Source: Spirogloea muscicola (Eukaryota > Streptophyta > Zygnematophyceae > Spirogloeales > Spirogloeaceae). From it: a DNA stretch of 14,155 bases. The stretch covers positions 578,370 through 592,524 of the forward strand of contig WELB01000005.1 in the NCBI GenBank assembly GCA_009602725.1, read 5' to 3'. The position numbers were made by a program, and so were the translations under genes. Positions 8,455-14,155 of this stretch are shown here, piece after piece (the stretch's first letter is position 1; each line of letters opens with the position of its first letter). The notes beneath the pieces were generated by a model. That model was not told where the DNA came from and searched no databases. It saw only the letters and a program-made list of their open reading frames with translations.

Positions 8455-8904
8455 ATGATCACAACGTGGGGGCATAGTCCACTTAGCAAACAGGTTGCCA
8501 ACATGGAAGCCGTGGAACACCGCTGACACAGCCATCGCCCCCGTTGCAAGAGCCTCTTATCATACAAAATACGAACGAAGGCAGGAGGCGGTCGCATGCC
8601 GTCATACCACATGAGCCAGCACAACTGGCGGCCGTTCTTTGGCTAGGGCCTCTTCCGATAAGGGAGTCCAGCCCTGCCCGCCGTCACATCAATCCCTTTA
8701 CCAGGCCCCTCGCCTTCACCACACCACTCCCCGCCCCACTCGCCTCCACCCCTCCCCCGGAGCCTCTCCAGCCCGCGCCTGGCCCGCGCCGCCAGCCGAC
8801 GCCGCCGCCGCGTCCGCCGTCGCCGCGTCCGCCGNCCGCCGCCGTCGAGGCTGCGTCCCGTGCCTGGCGTCCCGCGTGTCGAACCCGTCTCCGAGGCTGA
8901 GGCC

Positions 8905-11760
8905 ATGCTGGCGCTTTGCCAGTGTGCGGCGGCGGCGGCAGCGGCGGCGGCGGCCCCTTCAGGGCGCCCCGCAGCGCGGCTTCCGAGCCCGGAGCTCAGG
9001 TGAAGGCCTACCAGTCCTGCGCTCACTTCCTCTGAGCTCCCTTGGCGACTTGAAGCTAGTTGTCGGGCCAAGGGCCTGGGCCTGTCGCTCAGCGACAGCG
9101 GTCGGCCTTCACCCCGTCTCTCGTGAATCTTAGCCTGCTCTTGGCTTACTCGCGATGTCGACAGGCCACGACGGATGAGAGCAAGTAGGTCACCTTTCCA
9201 AGGTGTGCTCTGCGACCCTGCTTCTCAAATTTTCCGACAATGTTACATATCACATGCTACCAAGGCCAAGGGATGCCCAGCATGTCTGTACACCATATCC
9301 TTGATGGCTTTCATAAGGTTGACTAGTGTGCTTAGTGCTGCTTCCGGTCGATTGCCTCTCAGCAGGATTGGATGAGCGATCAAGCGCAAGCGCACCAGTA
9401 GGATCTCGCCATAGGACAGGGCCGCTGGTCCCCGCTGCCGTGGGGGGTGGCAAGAATGAGGGCGGCGGCACGCCTGACGCTCATGGAGTGGGCCTGACGC
9501 TGGAGGACCTGAAGCAGGTCATAATGTCCGTTCCGGGGCAGCTGGATGGGAGGTTCTTGTTGATTCCTAATGAGAAAGGAGTTATCAACTGGACTCGTTT
9601 GGTAGACAGATCACTTGCAGTCATGTGCAAGTATGATGAAGTCCTTTAAATACATGAATTTTACTTAAAGAATTGCCCGCAAAGGATTCTGGCACCATAA
9701 GCCGCTACTGTGTAATACAAGACTCTTCTGCTTTTTGCAAATCTCAGGGTCCGGCACCACTGCTGGAGCAGAAGGTGCCCCGAGGGCCTGCTGGCGGCTC
9801 AGCGGAGCCACGAAAGCCGCCATACTGGTTAATCACTTCGCTGGCGACAATTGGAGTGGTGGAGACTGCTTACCTGCTGTACGAGAAGCTGTTTGGTGGC
9901 CCTGTAGGCTGCCCAATGGGCGGCAACTGCAATGACGTCCTCAACAGCGAATATGGCACGCTGCTCGGTATGGTATTGTAAGCCATGCTTGTGTCAGAGG
10001 GTCGTCGTTTGTACGTAGTGTATCACAACTCTCAGCTCATTAGTTTAAGCAGTATGTTTGAAATAACAGTACAGCTTCCCAATCTGCATGCATAGGTTGC
10101 CAAGGAGGCATGGCACGATAACACATGCTATTGACTCGTCAAATACGATGTGAAATGCAGGTTTGCCTCTTCCACTGTATGGCCTGCTCTCTTACAGTGC
10201 AGTTGCAATACTTAGTCAAGTGTCGCGAATCAATAGCAACAGCAAGATTGGACGTGACTATTCCCGCTGGCTCCTACTAGGAACAACATCAATCATGGCA
10301 GCAGCCAGCGGCTACTTCATGTACATATTAAATTTCCAGATGGAGAATGTCTCCTGTACATACTGTGTTGTATCGGCGCTCCTGAGTGGCAGCCTCCTGC
10401 TAGCAACACTCACGGTTAGTAGGACCCAAGCTAAAGTATGACATGGCATGTTCCAGGGCTTTTGAACACCTTGTCGTCGTAGGGTGTAAGTCTTGCTTTC
10501 ATTTATAGTGCTCCTTGCAGTTGCTTCTTTGGCCTACTTCATTACAGTGGGCACATCAGTGCAGCTTGCATCCCCATAGTCAAAAGCGCTAGGTAGGGGT
10601 AGCAACCTGCTCCATGTTGAGCAGTCAAGTTCCTTCCTTGCTTTACAGGGCTTCACTGAGGGAGAGCTACAGAAGGGAGCCCTGACACAGTTGGGTTTGG
10701 GAGCCACGGTAGTAGTGGCGCTCTCACTTGCCTTCAGTGATGCCAGGTTTGCAACAGCTGGGTGCGTTGTTGCACCTACACCATTGTGCCGTATTTGAGA
10801 TTGATGAGACTGTGGTACTTTGCCTCTACTTACCTCTTTCTCATATCATGTCTTGAAGCATTGCCCAGAAACGTAAATACCTCAATATGTTGGGCCTGAG
10901 GTACATTGCTTGACAGTTCCGTCTGCTGTGTAGTTCCATGGATCTTGACCTTCCGCCAATTGAACCGGAGGTAACAACCACATCAGGGCCAGTGCAGTTA
11001 GCTCTTGCCAAGCACCTCAAGTCGATTGGCGCAAAGATGTATGGGGCATTTTGGTGCTCCCATTGCTTTGAGCAGAAACAGGTCGGATATGGGCCCTTTC
11101 CAGCAGGGCGATACTTAGCTCTGAGCTCTCTCGTGGCATAGATACATCATGACATTTTTTTCATTATACTTGTACTCAGGCACTTTCGATGATTCTAGTG
11201 GTTGAGAACCCACAATCCCCTGTTGACATACTCTCTTGCCTGGTTGGTGTACCCAGATTAATGAGATGTGAGCTTTCTGGATTCTGTCATGCAGATGTTT
11301 GGCCAAGACGCGACCAGGAGTATGAATTATGTTGAGTGCTACCCAGATGGTTACAGGCGGGGGGTGAAGATAGCAGAGGAGTGCGACAAGGCAAACGTGC
11401 AAGGATTTCCGACATGGATCATAGACGGCAAGGTTTGCCATCGCAATGCAGATTGACTGGTCGTCACCTTTGTTTTGAGGACCCAATGATGCACAGCTTT
11501 GTGCTGCGTGTAGACGCACAAGATGATCCATAGGTGTGTGCGTCGTGTAGATGTTCGACGGAAGTACTTATGTTGGCAAGGAGGGGGACATCCGCATTGA
11601 TGGCAGACTGCAAGATTGACATACAAGACAGGCTTGCAGGTTCTCTAACATGGAGCAGAGTCTGTTGAATGGCAAAATTGTGCAGCCCCAGGCAGGGGAG
11701 CTGAGCCTTGAGGAGTTGGCAAACCTTTCACGTTTTGACATTTCCAAGATTGGCAAGTAG
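8905..11760 (+). CDS. LTO1: VKOR-thioredoxin fusion, thylakoid disulfide-forming enzyme (LTO1-like)
   Basis: The family oxidises lumenal protein thiols and passes electrons to quinone. Proposed exons: 8905-8999, 9165-9184, 9366-9517, 9748-9967, 10161-10414, 10649-10761, 10934-11081, 11295-11432 and 11686-11760, all phases joining, 404 residues (the Arabidopsis protein has about 375). An Ala/Arg/Ser-rich transit-like N-terminus is followed by TM1 (115-134), the loop cysteines Cys144 and Cys150 in GCPMGGNCNDVLNSEYG, two further TM segments, TM4 with Cys228-Thr-Tyr-Cys231, and a fifth TM (258-277). The thioredoxin-like domain has WCSHC (Cys326, Cys329), YVEC.PDGY and FPTW with the expected cis-Pro373, then a SLEELANLSRF C-terminus. 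Exons four to eight are firm. The 20-nt second exon, the start and the last intron are tentative. The donor at 10762 (GTGCGT) was preferred over 10747 (GTTTGC), which is also in phase. Confidence 0.9.
11433..11685 (+). other. Last intron of the VKOR gene, structure ambiguous
   Basis: The exon ending IIDGK is followed by a GT donor (GTTTGC). The simplest acceptor is TGCAG at 11685, giving IIDGK-PQAGELSLEEL, which keeps the family spacing. Alternatively a 13-nt micro-exon at 11551-11563 (M-F-D-G) can splice to GGGAG at 11696, giving GKMFDGRELSLEEL, which also resembles the family's GK-x-F-x-G pattern. A 21-nt exon at 11551-11571 is a third in-phase option. Confidence 0.45.
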
Positions 11761-11823
11761 GAGATCATCATCACTTGCAGAAGCATGGAGTCACTTTGTC
11801 CAGAAGGACATGGGCCCTGATGG

Positions 11824-11906
11824 GTAAGTGACAGCCACATTAGCTTGCAAGACAGCTCAAGACACTAGCCTCTTGGGCAGCACCAATCCATGTGGCTTCC
11901 TCTCAG
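11824..11906 (+). other. Probable 3'UTR intron after the VKOR stop codon
   Basis: A consensus donor GTAAGT begins 64 bases after the TAG stop. A pyrimidine-rich acceptor, CTTCCTCTCAG, ends at 11906, which would make an 83-bp intron. It could instead be unused, or mark an alternative C-terminal splice form. Confidence 0.35.
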
Positions 11907-12145
11907 AGGGTCTCTTTCTTAGTCACTGGGTGTACTTTGCCCTCACTCTAGACATGAGGTGCACAGATGTTGCAGCACATTGTTGGAGCTTCCGCACATT
12001 TGATAGTCCTTGTGTTGGAGGCTATGACAACAACAGTATGCCAAATGCATATATCTTACAATCCAAGCTGATGTCTGCTGCTACACCTCTGCTTTTCAAG
12101 CTAGCGCTTGTGCTTGTGATGCGACCTTGTGTTCTCTTTTCAATG

Positions 12146-12150
12146 TGTAA
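12146..12150 (+). terminator. Possible TGTAA poly(A) signal of the VKOR gene
   Basis: TGTAA lies 386 bases after the stop codon in AT-richer sequence, matching the chlorophyte poly(A) signal. It is position-supported only. Confidence 0.45.
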
Positions 12151-13991
12151 TTCAGGCTAGCGCATTTAATATGCACACAGAAGACTTGTGGAAAACTGTC
12201 AATTGGAAGTCATCCCCTGTACTGTGCTCTAGTACAAAGATGTGCTAGACTGTGGTTGCCCATGTTGTGGGCACAACTTGTACAAGTAAAACAGCAGACT
12301 ACTTAATGAGCTCTTTAATTCTGGAAGTAAGCTTCCAAACCTTCTGCCTTATTCCTTTGATCTTCTTCGTTCTGAAGGCGCAGCATGGCGAGCTGGTCGC
12401 GAGTCCTAATCATACAACCTTGGAGATTACCACGCAGTGCAGGGACTTCGAAGCGTTTGTGGTCAATTTGTGGCTGGTCGTCTCGTCAAATAGTCATGTA
12501 CACTCGTTCTGTCCTGCTGCTTTCATGTCAAACTGCCCACACCTCCACTTAGCGAGCACTTTGCAAAGAATGGTCAGATTTGCATGATTGGGAAAGAGCG
12601 GCCGGCTCAGGTCGGAGAAGTTGGACCAAAGCCGTCATCCTGCACACGTGCTTGTTCAGCAAGGGCTAAATTTAGCAGGGCTTTGATCTCAGGCTTTGAT
12701 CACAGGAGTCGGCTGCGTGCGGTCCAGGAGAGTCGGGAGGAGTGCAAGACAGCACTCTGACAGCGCCTGCAAAATCCTCCGTGCTGTAAAACCGCGAGCC
12801 CAAGCTAAGGGGCGAGTAGCCAAGCACGAGCTGTGCAGGCGGCCACCACCGAAGGCAGACAATGAGCTGCTCGCCGGAGCAGTGTGGATGAAGAGCAGCG
12901 TCCACATGAGGAGCCGGCCTTGCAGTTGCTGCAGCTGCTGTTGCTGTACCATCCCAGCTATGTGGCCCCTTCTTCCTCCTGCAAGGGTTGCTCACCCACA
13001 GCCGGTAGCGCCGAGGAGGACCGCCGCAGGAGCTTGGGCTCCTGCTCCCCAGCCGGGAACGTCTCTGACGCTACGCGCTTGGGCCGATGTTGCTGGCAAT
13101 TGCATTGCATCAAATAAGAAACTGAAGCCGTCAACATTTCGATTTGAATTGCTATCTCTGAGATCGTGCGACAAGCAACAAGAGAGGAGGCTGCGGCAGA
13201 GGCAGGTGTGTATGTTGGCCTAGTATGAAGCTAAGGATCACAACAGCAACATTGACCAGCATTAAAAAGGCCCAAAAGATAGTGCCGCAAGGAAAGTTCC
13301 AGCTGCCGCGTCACATGCTGCGGGCCGCTACCTTGTGCTCTGCCATCTGGTAAAAGTGCCGAATGAGGATGTTGGTGGCCTCTGTGGCAATCACTGTGCC
13401 GCAGCAGCAACAGCGAGTGTGAGCATGCAAGCCTTGGTTTCTTAACGACTGCAGCAACCAGATGCTACAATCAACAACTCCAGATTCCTGCCCTCATGGA
13501 TTTGGGCTCCAACTTCATGTTGAGCTCTGCCTTGAAGCCGAAGAGCCAGCACGAGCCTGGCGCCTGACCAAGGCCTGCAGATGCCTCGCTAGCGCAGACG
13601 TGCCTCAGGTAGCGAGGGAGAGAGCAGGGACCTTGGTGGGGCGGCGGCTGCGTGCGATCGTGCGTTGCATGGTACGTCGCCGCTGTCGGCTGCTGCGAAA
13701 GAAGCGCCGCAGTTGCGGGACAGCTGTGAGGGCGTGCCCAAACGAGTGGCAACGCAGGCAGGCCTTGGTGGCCACGCCGCCCGCCGGCGCTCTGGCGACG
13801 GCCCGCCGGCATGACGAACCCGCCCACTGCGCCGTCGAGGGTGCCGTGGGCAGGCCAGGCGTCCGCGACCATTGGGCCGCTGGCGATGGGCGGAGACTGG
13901 CGCCGACGCTGCGGCAACGGCGCTGGCTGCGGCAGGCCGCTGGCCTGGCCGCTGCCCGCGCTCTGGCGGCGGTGGCGGCGGCGACGGCGCA

Positions 13992-14155
13992 ATGGACGCG
14001 CCGTCCGTGCCGCCGCCTGTCACGCTACCCGCGGTCCCATCTCCCAGTGCCGCCGTCCCGAGCAGCCAAAGACCAGCGGCCAGGACTCCGCCAACGACGG
14101 CGGCGGCGGCGACAACGGCGGCGGCGGCGGCGGCGGCGGGACCTGCGGGTGCGAG
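13992..14155 (+). CDS. Possible first exon of a downstream gene (3'-partial)
   Basis: An ATG in a good context (GCGCAATGGAC) opens a frame that stays open to the window end for 54 codons. It encodes MDAPSVPPPVTLPAVPSP followed by Ser/Gln/Arg-containing and then poly-Ala sequence from GCG runs. The Pro/Ala-rich composition matches the first exons of the other genes here and would suit a transit peptide or disordered N-terminus. A competing frame from an ATG at 13811 is also open to the end but is Arg/Trp/Cys-rich and less protein-like. GC content of this segment is so high that open frames mean little. Confidence 0.3.
   Translation, partial: MDAPSVPPPVTLPAVPSPSAAVPSSQRPAARTPPTTAAAATTAAAAAAAGPAGA

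Larger units (their letters stand above)
5601..8904. other. Gene-poor accessory region and presumed promoter of the VKOR gene
   Basis: Apart from the repeats, the small frame and the two relics listed separately, no gene is supported here. The last 250 bases (about 8650-8904) are strongly C-rich and then CCG-rich, with an N at 8835. They lead into the proposed ATG of the VKOR-thioredoxin gene and are the likely promoter and 5'UTR; no TATA box is evident. A 16-codon frame (ATG at 8597, stop before 8650) could be an upstream ORF if transcription begins before it. Confidence 0.5.
11761..13991. other. 3'UTR and unassigned intergenic sequence
   Basis: The first 400 bases or so are probably the VKOR 3'UTR. 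From 12200 to 12600 nothing is recognised. A 13-bp direct duplication (GGCTTTGATCWCA) lies at 12679-12704. A plus-strand frame at about 12884-13117 (DEEQRPHEEPALQLLQLLLLYHPSY..., ending in TAA) has gene-like codons and could be an exon, but it has no ATG start and no family match. From 13300 to 13470 nothing is seen. From 13600 onward GC content rises steeply and several overlapping frames are open on both strands, as expected of GC-rich DNA. Confidence 0.4.

Noticed and set aside
9518-9649. Continuation of the VKOR third exon to the end of its open frame
   Set aside because: Reading through gives a stop before the next exon, and CAG/GTCATA at 9518 is a phase-0 donor leaving a normal 230-bp intron. 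Other phase-0 donors in this stretch are weaker.
9978-9983. GTAAGC donor in the VKOR gene
   Set aside because: It looks stronger than the donor at 9968, but its phase does not fit the following exon, which is fixed by the family sequence PLPLYG.
12672-13223. Frames of 87-175 residues on both strands
   Set aside because: They overlap one another, begin at non-ATG codons and match no family; only the frame near 12884 was kept as a remark.
13471-14023. Overlapping minus-strand open frames of 144-173 residues
   Set aside because: They are Arg/Pro/Ala-rich, overlap each other in different frames, and are expected by chance at this GC content.
1-14155. CRISPR arrays, bacterial operons, rRNA genes or telomere repeats
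   Set aside because: No regularly spaced short repeats with unique spacers, no ribosome-binding sites, no rRNA-like sequence and no CCCTAAA runs were seen.

Overview
The window looks like nuclear DNA from a green alga (Chlorophyta, most likely a trebouxiophyte). It holds intron-rich genes with GT-AG introns of about 115-290 bp. First exons are very GC-rich and Ala-rich, TGTAA motifs of the algal poly(A)-signal type follow both main genes, and both recognisable proteins belong to plant/algal plastid families. No bacterial-style operon, rRNA, tRNA or CRISPR array was found. Two single N bases (5874, 8835) lie in low-complexity sequence.

Layout. (1) 1-2864, + strand: a seven-exon gene, cut at its 5' end by the window edge, for a rhomboid-family membrane protein resembling plant RBL9. 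Rebuilding the exons shows that the catalytic Ser is replaced by Thr and the TM2 Asn by Gly, while the TM6 His is kept, so it is probably a rhomboid pseudoprotease. One intron is GC-AG and lies exactly at the former active-site codon. (2) 2865-5201: mostly non-coding, with only weak minus-strand open frames. (3) 5202-5600, - strand: a plausible intronless gene for a 132-residue unrecognised protein, whose upstream flank holds a 150-bp CT/GA microsatellite. (4) 5601-8904: a gene-poor accessory stretch with the microsatellite, a five-copy 35-bp minisatellite, a 42-bp tandem duplication and two diverged, oppositely oriented relics of one coding sequence, probably the C-terminal end of a retrotransposon polyprotein. 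(5) 8905-11760, + strand: a gene of about nine exons for a VKOR-thioredoxin fusion like plant LTO1, the thylakoid disulfide-forming enzyme. All six redox cysteines are present. (6) 11761-13991: 3'UTR, a probable 3'UTR intron and unassigned sequence. (7) From about 13992: a very GC-rich stretch that may be the first exon of another + strand gene running off the window.

The two recognised genes probably both act in plastid membranes: one is a membrane-embedded non-catalytic rhomboid, the other oxidises lumenal protein thiols. There is no sequence evidence that they work together. Exon borders rest on reading phase, splice consensus and recalled family sequence; no transcript or database search was available.
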